From positions 1 through 64,000 of the forward strand of contig QKWP01000664.1 of assembly GCA_003550325.1 (NCBI GenBank): a stretch of 64,000 bases of DNA, read 5' to 3'. Every line of letters begins with the position of its first letter. The stretch's first letter is position 1. The DNA comes from Gigaspora rosea. Taxonomy: Eukaryota; Glomeromycota; Glomeromycetes; Diversisporales; Gigasporaceae. Below are positions 11,823-22,489 of this stretch, piece by piece. A model generated the notes under the pieces. That model ran no database searches and was not told the DNA's origin. It saw nothing but the letters and a program-made list of their open reading frames with translations. Position numbers and translations under genes: made by a program.

Positions 11823-12290
11823 TTCTTTTCTGGCATCTGATTGGCTGGAACAAGTGATCGGCAAAATTTTAGCGTACAGCTATAATTTTCTGGTACGCAC
11901 GTATGTACGCATTTTTTGTATGCCAAAACAAGTTAGGATTTGCATACCAAATCCTAAAGAAATAGTCAATCGGTGAACCAGCGAAGCGAAACAAGAAAAA
12001 AGAGAAAATACTCGAAAACCAATGTTTAAATCGACCTTGATATACTAATTAAAAATGATCGGAACAAAATTATACATATATTAAATGATAAACGATTTCT
12101 ATAGCCATTAAATTTCTATTTAACGTAAGTAAGTAGTTTATTTTTATATTAAATATCCTTTTTTGGTTTGTATTACACGCACAAATAATTTAAATTGAAT
12201 CAGTTTTTATTTTGTCAAAACTCAAATTATCGATCCAAATTCTAATAAGTAGCATGCAATAAAATTTTGTTTTTATTAACGCACACAAAA

Positions 12291-14066
12291 ATGGGGATAG
12301 CAATACCTATTGAATGCATTCTGGAAATATTCGAATACCTTGATCGTAAATACTTATTTTCGTGCCTTCTTGTAAACCGTCAATGGTGTAGACATATTGT
12401 ACCAATGTTGTGGAGCAGAATAGATGAGTTATCTATTAATAAAAACTTTATAAGAACATGTTTGTTATTGTTAAACACTGAGGAACAAGCTTCTTTAATT
12501 CCATTCAATATAATGCTTCCAAATGATCCAAAACCATTGTTTGAATATACAAAATATATTACACACTTACGCATATATACATACAACTTATTTAACAAAA
12601 TCCGTAAGTTTTTCGAACCATTAGATGAAGATGGAATAGATGTATTTAGAGCGATTAATTGCTTGTTGATCTCAAAAATTTTACGAACCGATGGTGAAAT
12701 TAAATGTATTGAAATTACAGCAGAACCGTTTGGTTGCTGTATTACTCCTACTAAGCACCTTTATTTGGATTGTTTTGATGATATACATAAATTAATAATA
12801 AATTTATTATCAGAAAATCTTTATAAAGACACAACTCTGGCATCTTTATCTCTTAATTTTTATATTTCTTCTGAAGAAGCAAATATATTAGCAAATGCCC
12901 TTTGCAAGAATACTACTTTAACTAGTTTAAAACACAGAAGAGGTAACTTTTATTATGAAGATGTGGAACCATTGATATTGGCACTCTATCAAAACACTAC
13001 TTTAACTTGTTTAGATATTGCAAGAAATCGGTATGACACTAGAGGAGGAATGGGCTTTGATTCTAGAGGAGGAAAGGCATTAGCTGATGTCCTTTGTAAA
13101 AATACTACCTTGACTTCTTTGAATATTAGTAATAATATTATTGGCTTTGAAGGTGGAAAAGCTTTAGCTGGTGCCCTTGGTAAAAATAATACTTTGACCT
13201 CTTTAAATGTTAATAGTAATGAGCTTGGTTCTGAAGGGGGAGTAGAATTTGCAATGGCTCTTCTCAAGAACAATTCTTTAGTTTCTTTACATATGGGTGA
13301 TAATCAGATTGGTTTCGAAGGAATAAAAGCATTATCTAATGCCCTTTGCAAAAATACTACCTTGACTTTTTTGAATATTAGCAATAATAATATTTGCTTT
13401 GAAAGCATAAAAGTTTTATCTAATGCCCTTTGCCAAAATAATACCTTGACTTCTTTAAATATTAAAAATAATCAGCTTGGTTCTAAAGGAGGAATAGTAT
13501 TAGCGGTGGCTTTTTACAAGAACACTTCTTTGATTTCTTTGAATATTAGTCGTAATCGGCTTGGTTTCATAGGAATAGAAGACTTATCTGATGCTCTTTG
13601 CAGAAATACTACCCTGAATTTTTTGAATATTAGTAATAATGAAATTGGCTTTGAAGGTGGAAAAGCTTTAGCTAATGCCCTTTGTAAAAATAATACTTTG
13701 ACTTCTTTAAATGTTAAATGTAATGGGCTTGGTTCTGAAGGAGGAAAAGCTTTAGCTAATGCCCTTTATAAAAATAATACTTTGACTTCTTTAAATGTTA
13801 AAAATAACAAACTTGGTTCTGAAGGAGGAATAGCATTAGCGTTAGCCCTTTTCAATAATACTTCTTTGAAATCTTTGAATATTAGTAATAATCATATTGG
13901 TTTCGAAGGAGCAAAAGCTTTTTCTGATGTCCTCTGCAAAAATACTACTTTGACTTCTTTGGATATTAGATTAAATCAGATCGGTGATGAAGGAAAAAAA
14001 GTATTAGAGGAGGCACTTTTAAAGAACTTTACCTTGACTTATTTTGACAATTACGAACAGCAATAA
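12291..14066 (+). CDS. F-box protein with C-terminal ribonuclease-inhibitor-type leucine-rich repeats
   Basis: The single uninterrupted exon encodes 591 residues from the ATG at 12291. Residues about 4-45 form an F-box (PIECILEIFEYL...CLLVNRQWCRHIVPMLW), the part that would bind Skp1 in an SCF ubiquitin ligase. About 100 residues of family-specific linker follow. From about residue 180 to the end there are 14-15 leucine-rich repeats of ~28 residues (type NTTLTSLNISNN.IGFEGG.ALA.AL), the ribonuclease-inhibitor subtype that would recognise a substrate. Repeats in the C-terminal half follow a three-repeat cycle: an LGSEGG-type repeat, then a TSL..LNIS..IGFEG-type repeat, then a TTL.FLNISNN-type repeat. 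This points to amplification in blocks of about 252 bp. The family is greatly expanded in arbuscular mycorrhizal fungi. The substrate cannot be named. Confidence 0.9.
   Translation: MGIAIPIECILEIFEYLDRKYLFSCLLVNRQWCRHIVPMLWSRIDELSINKNFIRTCLLLLNTEEQASLIPFNIMLPNDPKPLFEYTKYITHLRIYTYNLFNKIRKFFEPLDEDGIDVFRAINCLLISKILRTDGEIKCIEITAEPFGCCITPTKHLYLDCFDDIHKLIINLLSENLYKDTTLASLSLNFYISSEEANILANALCKNTTLTSLKHRRGNFYYEDVEPLILALYQNTTLTCLDIARNRYDTRGGMGFDSRGGKALADVLCKNTTLTSLNISNNIIGFEGGKALAGALGKNNTLTSLNVNSNELGSEGGVEFAMALLKNNSLVSLHMGDNQIGFEGIKALSNALCKNTTLTFLNISNNNICFESIKVLSNALCQNNTLTSLNIKNNQLGSKGGIVLAVAFYKNTSLISLNISRNRLGFIGIEDLSDALCRNTTLNFLNISNNEIGFEGGKALANALCKNNTLTSLNVKCNGLGSEGGKALANALYKNNTLTSLNVKNNKLGSEGGIALALALFNNTSLKSLNISNNHIGFEGAKAFSDVLCKNTTLTSLDIRLNQIGDEGKKVLEEALLKNFTLTYFDNYEQQ
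13187..13945 (+). repeat. Higher-order LRR-coding repeat, ~252-bp period
   Basis: Blocks beginning AATAATACYTTGACYTCTTT start at about 13187, 13436 and 13690. Each holds three 84-bp LRR units in the same order, so the DNA repeats at both 84 bp and ~252 bp. One extra unit is inserted in the third block (about 13774). Confidence 0.65.
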
Positions 14067-14533
14067 TGTCACGCGCTCCATTAAGAACTTTATTTTAAAT
14101 TCAATTATTAAATAATTTCAACTTTCATATTTTTTCGGCCTTGTTTCACTCAGCCTTTTTCAAGCCAAAACTATATATTTTTACATCATAAATAATTACA
14201 GGTTTTTATCTATAGTTCTTGGCCTCATTTAATTTCTCTTTTTTTAAACAATGACATTATTAACAATATGCACATATCGCAGAAATAAGTCTTAATCATG
14301 TCTTATAGTCACATGGATGAAATTAAATTTAAAAATGAATGTCAAATTATTTAGCTATGATGGCTTTTAATGATCGGTGGCCATCAATTCATGTATCTTT
14401 TAAAAGATCCGAAAAGAAAAACTTACAGTGCATGAAATGCAGAACCACATTCACAAATTTAGGTAAAAGACCAACAAGTGTAAATACAGAAGGTTTTATT
14501 GACTCGAAAAAAAAAACACATGTTGTAGTATGA

Positions 14534-14639
14534 AATATCTACTTCAGCTGTTATTTACTTTATTATAAAATATTTTCTTTTCTTTGAATTTTAAGAAATT
14601 TTAAGGTGGATTTTACTAAATCCCCAAATTCCTATACCA
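14534..14639. other. Short AT-rich spacer
   Basis: Nothing recognisable is present between the F-box gene's downstream region and the MITE fragment. Confidence 0.4.
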
Positions 14640-14805
14640 ATTTACAATATTTTATTTAGAGTCAAAGTTAGGCACCATTATATCAAAATTTTGCAAAGAA
14701 ATTTTTGTTAGTGCACAGAAGATGATTCTTAGGTGAAATTTCTTTTAATTTTCAAACTACAACAGATCAGATCTTGTTTTCTGATTGGCTAAAATCAGTC
14801 ACGTC
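14640..14805. mobile_element. Partial MITE of the AAAATTTTGCAA family, copy 3
   Basis: The ordered blocks GAGTCAAAGTTAGGCACC, AAAATTTTGCAAAGAAA, TTTGTTAGTGCACAGAAG, ATTCTTAGGTGAAATT and CTGATTGGCTAAAATCAG match the other family members. The left end is not recognisable. Confidence 0.5.
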
Positions 14806-15486
14806 ATCAAAGATCGTTCGATTTTGGGAGGAATTAGCAAATGTCGAAGATGCTAAATATCGTAACAAGAAACGTGTCGGGCAAATGCAGTGAGCTGTGC
14901 GAAATATAATTAATTTATCAAAATATTAGGATAGAATTTAGTGTAGGTAATTCTATAGCAAATTAGTGTAAGTTTTTTTTTTAGTTGTTACGGTAGATGT
15001 ATTCGTTTAAATTAAATTTTTTTCTCATGTTTGCTAAAGAATTATTTTTCTTAAGCTTATTCATCAAAAATAACAAAGTTTGGGCATTCTTAATGAATTT
15101 TAAGACCTTTTATTTAAAGATTTATTATTTTTTTAATCTTTATAATTTCACCATATCACCAACAATAACTTTACTGTATTAGCTAACTATGAGTTAGATT
15201 GTATTGAAATTGTCATAATTTCTATTTGATTTATGTAAAAATTCTATTACCAAACTTATGAGCTATCACGATGACAATATGTGATTAAGTTAGTTTGTAC
15301 GTATTACTAATGCTGTGGCATATTTTATGTACTGAAATTAAGTCAATTTCTATCATAACTTACTGTAAAATTTGATACAAAAAATTACAAGCTACTATAA
15401 TGATACATAGTATGCGGTTAAAGTTGAGTTAGTTTGTGTTGGAAACATAGTTGTAATTCTATCATGATATACATTTTGTGTTGGAA

Positions 15487-15700
15487 TTACAGTTGTATCA
15501 GATTCAAAAGTAATTGAGGAACTTCGCATCTAATTTTAGGTCTGTAACCTAGACTAATAAATATCTGATTTTTGAGTGTATTCCTTTCCATATGCATATA
15601 ATACCTCTGGAGCAGCATAGGGAAGCTCACCAAAAAGTGCTTTAGAACTTGAGTCTTGTGACATTGGCTTACATAAACCAAAATCAGTAATATAAGCTAC
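15487..15700 (-). pseudogene. Protein-kinase activation-loop fragment
   Basis: The minus-strand reading contains AYITDFGLCKPM (the DFG motif starting the activation loop), then LPYAAPEVLYAYGKEYTQ and KSDIY (the APE motif and following helix). A single-base frameshift after SDIY leads into SLGYRPKIRCEVPQLLLNLI, the later C-lobe segment of this kinase family, with the intervening ~30-40 residues deleted. There is no catalytic loop and no N-lobe. It is therefore a rearranged relic of the tyrosine-kinase-like family that is abundant in these fungi, not a working kinase. Confidence 0.75.
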
Positions 15701-15780
15701 AAGATATGATGAAGTTATTGAGTGGATTCCCTTTAATGGCATACGTTTAGTTTCTAAGGTTAATGGAAAATACATATAAG
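15700..15780 (+). pseudogene. Kinase linker fragment on the opposite strand
   Basis: The plus strand reads YDEVIEWIPFN, the linker that precedes the kinase domain in this family, directly abutting the inverted activation-loop fragment at 15487-15700. The two fragments are head-to-tail on opposite strands, which cannot come from a single intact gene and implies an inversion or two insertions. Confidence 0.55.
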
Positions 15781-16054
15781 CACGTACATTGACCTTTTAC
15801 TGTTAATTTGGAACTTTTTTTGTTCGTACAAAAATTCTGTTTGATTTTTTAAAGGATGTAATTTTTTTAACTTTGCATTTTATGTATATACAACCTTAAA
15901 CCACACACTCTGTTAGCAAGCATGACTGTATTCCTGGTATTTACATGCGCATTAGCTTTGAAATTTATTGCGAAAAACGCGCGTTAATTTTAAAATTTAG
16001 TGCGCAAACCGCACATAATTTAAATTTGAATTTTTTACACTGGATGAGGCTATT

Positions 16055-16190
16055 AATTGGCTTATAATAAATTAAAAAACGTACAAAACGTACAGAAAAT
16101 TATTGAAGACTAAATACAAATTTTTTAGCAGCCTAGATAGATAGCATACGATTAGTTTCTGATGACAATGGAAAATATATAAAATTACAT
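16055..16190 (+). pseudogene. Kinase N-lobe relic, repeat of the piece at 16530-16650
   Basis: The words AAATTAAAAAACGTACA, ACGTACAGAAAATTATTGA and TTTTTTAGCAGCCTAGATAG match, with differences, those at about 16535-16620 (LKKIVQNISEED...FLAAWIDCIRL). It is therefore a second, more decayed copy of the same gene segment about 460 bp upstream. Confidence 0.5.
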
Positions 16191-16339
16191 ATACCACTAT
16201 ATACAGCTGAACTTAAAGACTTTTTCTAGTTAACAAACAAACTTTATAGAATGTTATTAGTTGATATAAGCTATATTTATATAAATTCTTCATACTTATT
16301 TCTAAGGTTGAAGACTATGTACAATCATACCCCTCCACC

Positions 16340-16650
16340 TATGAATACATAATAGTATTTGATGAAAGGGATCCTTATAATGGATTATGATCATATTGTA
16401 ATGATATAATACTTCTTTGGCTTGATGATCCCACGAGAATATCATAAGGATGGACAGATGGAAACGAAAATATCGATTTATATTAAAAGACTCCAACATA
16501 ATACTATAAGATATGATGAGGTTATTGAATGGATCCATTTCATAAATTAAAAAAAATCGTACAGAACATTAGTGAAGAAGATCAAAAGGAAAAATTTTTA
16601 GCAGCCTGGATAGATTGTATACGATTAGTTTTCTAAAGATAATAGAAAAT
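16340..16650 (+). pseudogene. Kinase N-terminal region relic
   Basis: Across frames the plus strand reads WTDGNENID, then KRLQHNTIRYDEVIEWI, LKKIVQNISEEDQKEKFL and AAWIDCIRLVF. This resembles the WTSGN.DIDKFI...EWIP linker of the mycorrhizal-fungus kinase family. Frameshifts and stops separate the pieces. Confidence 0.6.
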
Positions 16651-16884
16651 GTATACAATCTTGTACACCAACGTATACTGTTATGCTTAAGATTTTTTAT
16701 GATTCACAGATGAGTTCTGTTAATTTTTTAAAAGATTTAATTTAGCAATTTTATGTATATAACCATATTTAATTATTTTGTATATTTATATATGGTTTTT
16801 TTCATATTTATTCTAACGTTGAAAAATGTAAAATTAATTAATAATTGTAAGATATTTGAATTTACTCAAAACCCGTCTACCCAT

Positions 16885-17990
16885 AATTATATGATGTGCG
16901 AATTGCGAACGCTTAAACACATCAAAAGCTTGGTGTCAATCACGCGATCCTTGGAAAACGGCCAATGGATGGACAAGTGGGAATAATGATATTGATAACT
17001 TTGCATTAAAGAATTTCAATTTGAAGTTACAAAATATGAAAAAGCAATTGAATGGATTCCTTTCAATAGGTTAATTAATATTCAAGAGATTGTACAAGGA
17101 AGTTTCAGGCGTGTATTTTCAACCACTTTGTTAAATGGTAAACGAAAAACCATTTATAATGGAGAGAAGTAATATACAGTCACGTACCGAACCAAGTATA
17201 ATCGCACTTCAAAATTCAATGGAATTTTTACGAATTAATTTTTAATTATGATAATTTTGCGTATATAACATAGAAGTATTTACACGAATTACTTTTACTT
17301 AATAATTTTCAGATCGACGGGAAGTAGACTTGAGGTATATAGACTAATGAGATTAGTGTTACAGTGCAATATTTAATGGTATTTCATTATGTAAATAGTA
17401 GAAATATTCGTCATTATTTGAGGCTACATTTCAAAAAACTTACTTTGGAAGATAAATTATTAAGACTAATTGACATATCAAAAGACTTATTCAAATTCAC
17501 GATGCGGGATATTCACTATGATTTTCATAATGGTAATATTCTGCAACATAAAGGGGAATTAGGTCTTGGAACAATAAAATCATATATTGCAGATTTGGAT
17601 TGTCACATAATAATCAAGAATCCGCATTGAAAAAAAGTATCAATGGAGTTATGCCTTATATTGCATCAGAAATTTGTTAGGCCAAAAATATACACAAGCA
17701 GCCGACGTATATGGTTTTGGAGTTGTTATGGCAGAAATAACCACTGTAATTCCCCCATTTGATGGTCTAACGATAAAAATTTGTTGCGGATTAAGACCAA
17801 AATGTGCACTGGGAACTCCTGATTTCTACAGCAGAATTATGAATTCAGACCCACAAAAATGGCCTACTGCGAAAAAAGCTTTTTGATGAATTTTCAAAAT
17901 GGTACTGTATGAACAGGATACGGATGACAACATGAATATGATCGATGAAATGGACACAGTACGTTTGATCAATCTGATGAATTAGATGAA
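16885..17990 (+). pseudogene. Tyrosine-kinase-like protein pseudogene
   Basis: The pieces lie in family order. CANCERLNTSKAWCQS and WTSGNNDIDNF form the cysteine-bearing N-terminal region at about 16890-17000. EWIPFNRLINIQEIVQGSF follows at about 17055. The kinase domain runs from MVFHYVNSRNIRHYL at about 17374, through the catalytic loop DIHYDFHNGNIL at about 17508, IADLDCH at about 17587, MPYIASEI at about 17650, to GQKYTQAADVYGFGVVMAEI at about 17680-17740 and DPQKWPTAKKAF. At least three frameshifts and stops break it. The catalytic HRD appears as HYD and the metal-binding DFG/DLG as DLD, so even restored reading would lack standard catalytic residues. Expression is unlikely. Confidence 0.8.
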
Positions 17991-17999
17991 ATATCTGAA

Positions 18000-19320
18000 A
18001 TAAGTAATAAATTCTGGAAGTCTGATGAAGTGCTTTTCAAATTACATCACAGGAAATCAGAAATCTAGAAAAAAAAGAAGCTAATCCATGATTGGCTAAA
18101 AATTATTTCAAAACAATCACAGATGGCGATTTCTGTATGAAAATCACTGATCACAGTAATTTGAAAAGCACTACCAATAACAACACAAAAAAAAAATTTA
18201 GATAGTGTATATATCGGCAAATTTATTGATGTTAATGAAATTTCTCAACGATTTGTGCAGAAATTAAGTCTGGCGATATTTTTTGTAAACATGTTCTTTA
18301 AAAAAAAAAAAAAAATCTATTTAATAAAAGTAAAATTCATTCTTTTGAATACTTTTAATCTGATAATGTTACTTTTCAAAATTTTGATCGTCATAACATA
18401 ATTGGCCTGAAGACTTTGTTTTTATTAAGAATATATTTCTTCATGCGTTCTTATTCGATTCTGTATAGTGTCGTATCCTAGCTATTAGATCGTAGTTTTA
18501 TTGTATTTGAAGTTTTTCACTTATTTTCCATAGGTAAATATTGTTACTATTGTTTGGGAGTGCGTTTGCCTGGTTTAGCTCCAATAGCAGATAGTAAGCT
18601 GATATCAAATATTTGGATGTAAATATATCAAATCAAGAGAATGATTAATGTATTGAACACGATTTATAGCAATTGTACGTAAGCAGTTTATAACAAAATA
18701 AAGACAAACACTCGAGAAATCCACAGCATATTTTAAAAGCATCGAAGTCTAAGAGAAACTTTATTAACGTGACAATTCAGTCCTTAATACATTTTTCGAC
18801 TAACCCTGTAATCTATAGTTTATGTTCTCACTTATGCTCACTAAAAAAAAAAAAATTAAAAAATATGCCATATGCCATACATATATTAAAATATATGTAC
18901 CTTTTTAGCTCTATAACTAATGTTCTAATATTATCTATAAAAGCATAATGGAATAAGTTAAATATAAAAATTTAACTTAATTCAATTAACATATCTATAT
19001 ATGAATAGCATATTTTTTCATCTATGCTATAGTAATTATATGTAAGTTCAACTAAATAATTTTAATAATAAATGATTACAATTAGTTGAATTTATTTATT
19101 TATAACAATATTATGTAATTACTAATTACTATTTATGAGAACATTATTTTTATTTACTGTTCTCAAAAAAAATTTTAATAGTGAACAGTAAATAATTTTT
19201 ACTGTGCACAAATTTAAAATAGTGTTCTAATGAAAACTCTGGGTGCACTAATTTCGAACACTGCTCACAACAACAGTTGTGAGCAAGCCATGTTAGAAAA
19301 ATCCACCCGTTATTTCATAC
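18000..19320. other. Gene-poor stretch
   Basis: About 18190-18290 reads DSVYIGKFIDVNEISQRF, possibly a tail of the kinase relic. At about 19267-19290 there is a short palindrome, GCTCACAACAACAGTTGTGAGC in two halves. Otherwise it is AT-rich and unrecognised. Confidence 0.35.
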
Positions 19321-19321
19321 A

Positions 19322-20036
19322 TAGAGATTGGCACGCGCGTGATCCGCGCGGGATTTTTAATATGATCCCAAAATAAAATTATCCGGCCGGCATTACCATA
19401 TTATCTGGCCTGCATTAACATATCTAGGCCAATTCCTATTGGCATTTGATATGCATCCTACATGGATTTATTATGCATAATACATTTTTATAACTACATG
19501 CTATAAAATAAATAAATATAAATCCATTAAGTCATTCTTTTTTACAATAAATATAAAATTAAAAAATATAAAAAATTAAAAATAAAAAAAAAACCAAAAA
19601 ATATTTTAAATTTGTAATCTCTGGCATTTTATTATAAATATATATAAAATAAATTTTATAAATTTTTTTAAAAAATCAAATTGGTAAACATATTATTTTT
19701 ATATTTATTTTTATTTATTATTAATAATAAAATAATTAATTTAATTATAAAAATTAGGCAAAATCTGAATTAGGTAAAATTTTAATACTTCATATGTATA
19801 AAATCAATAATATTAAATTACTTTATGCTTAAATATTATAAGAATTCTTATGTAAATTTTATTCATTTTATATATAAGCAAAAATTCATAAAAGTGTTTT
19901 TATTTAGAATAAATAAAATTTATAATAAATAACTAATTTGAAAAAGAAAATTTTCAATAATAAATTCTGCATGGTTTTTTTTTATTAGACAATCCCGCGC
20001 GGGATTTTTGAAAAAACCGCGATTTGCCCATCTCTA
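19322..20036. mobile_element. Non-autonomous hAT-type element, 715 bp
   Basis: The left end starts TAGAGATTGGCA and the right end, on the other strand, starts TAGAGATGGGCA, the classic hAT terminus. The flanking 8-bp sequences are TTCATACA (19314-19321) and TTCATACC (20037-20044), matching at 7 of 8 positions, as expected for an old hAT target duplication. The palindrome CCCGCGCGGGA (or a near version) occurs just inside both ends and stands out in this AT-rich DNA. The interior is AT-rich with no transposase frame. Confidence 0.75.
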
Positions 20037-20466
20037 TTCATACCCAAATCCAGTACAGCAGTAGCCAACCTCAACCACGGCTCACAATAACCAATTTAAT
20101 CACCTGATGTCTATCGTATCTATCGTATAATATGAACTAATTTATGAAAATGTAATAAACTATGTAAAAGTATTTACAAAAACATGACCCGGTTTTTGCT
20201 TTTTGAGTTTTTGAAATTTGAAAAACAATTAAGTTGAAAATGAAATGTATCGGAAAAACATTGTCCAAACCCGGATATCAATGTCACGAGAACCCCTGAC
20301 AATATGTTCAAGTCTACAGAACAAATAGCCAGATTATATTAACCTTGAATTTTCTTTTTAGGAAATTTGACAATTTCTAAGGCCCCGCTCTATTTCTTTT
20401 TGTATGGCTGTTTCCAGCCATGAATTTACACACGGACTAATAAAAAAAATGTTTTAGTTTTCAAGA

Positions 20467-20697
20467 TTAATTATATAGGAAAAAGTGTATTAACGTATTT
20501 ACATTATAGTCGCTGACGAGATTATTAAATTTTCCATTGCACTGATAGCCGTTAAGCTTCGTGCCATGGTGTTTGTTAATTTTTTGGGCGATACTTTCCC
20601 AGAAGTCGATTCGGTTACGGGAAATTATGTTGTGGCCCTTTTCTTCACCGTTAGTGAAATACTTTATTCTACGTGGATGTTGACTTCCATTTATCAA
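20467..20697 (-). pseudogene. Myb/SANT-like DNA-binding domain exon (gene fragment)
   Basis: The minus strand encodes FWESIAQKINKHHGTKLNG followed by YQCNGKFNNLVSDYN, the pattern of a Myb/SANT-like (trihelix) domain that is common in transposon-derived and regulatory proteins of these fungi. A GTAAATA donor-like sequence follows SDYN, so this may be one exon. The upstream first helix is weak and no matching downstream exon was found. It may be a real partial gene, but I treat it as a fragment. Confidence 0.45.
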
Positions 20698-20827
20698 ATA
20701 TAATAATTTTTGATTTTTTTTTAAAAGTGACAGTGGATTTAAATTTAGAATCTTCTTATATACTTTTATGACAGTATGATTTAGATGTAACGTGTTGATG
20801 TTAATTGACTACGTGTATCCGTTTTAC

Positions 20828-21070
20828 TTATTTGCGCGGGTGATACAAACCAAAAAGGAAATCCGATTTTGTAAATAAACTAAGTGCGCGAGATAAAAAT
20901 TTAGGGGTAGGAGTAGAACCTTAACGTTAAAGCTATAAAAATAAATTATATGTAAAATTTCATTCCCGACATTTTTAATTAGTGCGTACGTGTCAATGTC
21001 GGAATAGTCAAAATTTGCTCTCACTGATTGGCTATTTTCTCTTCAAGAGTTTGTATTACCCGCGCAAATA
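20828..21070. mobile_element. MITE with TTATTTGCGCGGGT termini
   Basis: The left end TTATTTGCGCGGGTGATACA is mirrored by the right end, TGTATTACCCGCGCAAATAA read on the plus strand. The element spans ~243 bp and has no coding capacity. The interior word TCACTGATTGGCTATTTTCT recalls the ATTGGCT words of the 11430-11786 family, but the ends differ. Confidence 0.6.
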
Positions 21071-22480
21071 AAGTTGATACGTACTATACTAGAATTTTGA
21101 TCAATGATCTGATTAAAAATAATAAAAAAGTAAATAAATTCCGATAACATGTAAAAATTATGTCATATACTTTCTGATGTCACTTGCTAACAACGATTGT
21201 ATTATGAAAGTCTGTACTATCTCAAAATAATGCCAAGTGCTATTTCAAGATATAAAGATCACAGAGAATAAATATCAATCTTTCGTCACTAATATGAGTA
21301 TCGCAAAGGAAGACCCTGAGGTTTTAGCAAATATTTCAGGATCTTTCATTGCATGTCTTATATAAAATATCAATGCATGTTTTTTCCTCAAGAATACGTA
21401 GTGGTATTAATGCAAGTAAGTACAGTATAGGGTGACAAATTATCACATAATTTCGTGGCCTGTGGGACTGCATCAAAGATTCATCATCGTGATTAACTTC
21501 AGATTTATGTAAAATAAAAATAAACACACGATAAATAAGCTCTTCTACAACAATAATCAGATCTCCATTTCAAAAAATGCATTAAATTCATGATTGGTCA
21601 TAATATTTCCTTTTAGACTTTCTACATTTAATGTTAATATGTGTCTTGGCTCGGTTGTGATGTTAATATTTTTACCAAATCAAATCAAAAAAGTTAAATG
21701 TAGTAAATTAAATAATTAATGTTTATCATAACACCTAAATTATAATGATAAAGTCATCTTGTTTATATATGTGCTAGTTATTCAATAAAAAAATTCATTA
21801 TGAATATTCTGTTTCAAATATAATCATATTAGATTGCGAAAAACATGAATTTTGAAACAATTCATATATATAGGTAAAATTGAATACAGTACTTTAATTA
21901 TATAATTAAAAATATTAATCTGCTTTATTAATATAAAAAAGCAACAACGTAAAAATCTAAAGAACTGTAAATTATAAATATATTCATTTAAAAAAAATAT
22001 ATCAGATATATTATTATTGCTTTTGTAATATAAATATGAAGTAGAAAACTATATATTCAAAAAGTTTATTATTGAAGAACAAAGATTAATAAAAAAAAAA
22101 TTATATTCTCAAACAATAACGCGATATTCTGCTTCATGTTTTTTTTTTAAATTTTTCATCCCAAAATAACATAATAGACATTATTTGCTATGAAATAGTA
22201 TTGACTTTAAAGAAACTAATAATTTAATAATCAATATTATCCGACCATCATATCAAGATCGCGGGGTATTTAGTAAAAATACCCTGATCTGTATATGTAC
22301 AACACAATTGTTCAAGATATTTTTATTACAAAGACTGCTGATAAAATTGAAAAAAAATGCCAGAAGATAAACTGCAAGAGATTTTTTAAGAAGATTGATA
22401 CTGTAATGATAGTTTTATCGATCCAATCAAATTATACAATTTTATGAAACCAAGTCATAAGAAATAAAAATTCAATTTGA
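21071..22480. other. Intergenic region, nothing recognised
   Basis: AT-rich. A short frame beginning MSIAKEDPEVLANI at 21295 stops after 23 residues and has no recognisable homology. Confidence 0.4.
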
Positions 22481-22489
22481 TCAAAAATT

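Noticed and set aside
14339..14533. 64-codon open frame with a CMKC pair downstream of the F-box gene
   Set aside because: A single CxxC pair is not enough for a zinc-binding domain; there is no homology that I recognise and the length is within chance.
21336..21527. 63-codon minus-strand open frame
   Set aside because: It has no domain, and opposite-strand text of similar quality. Probably chance.
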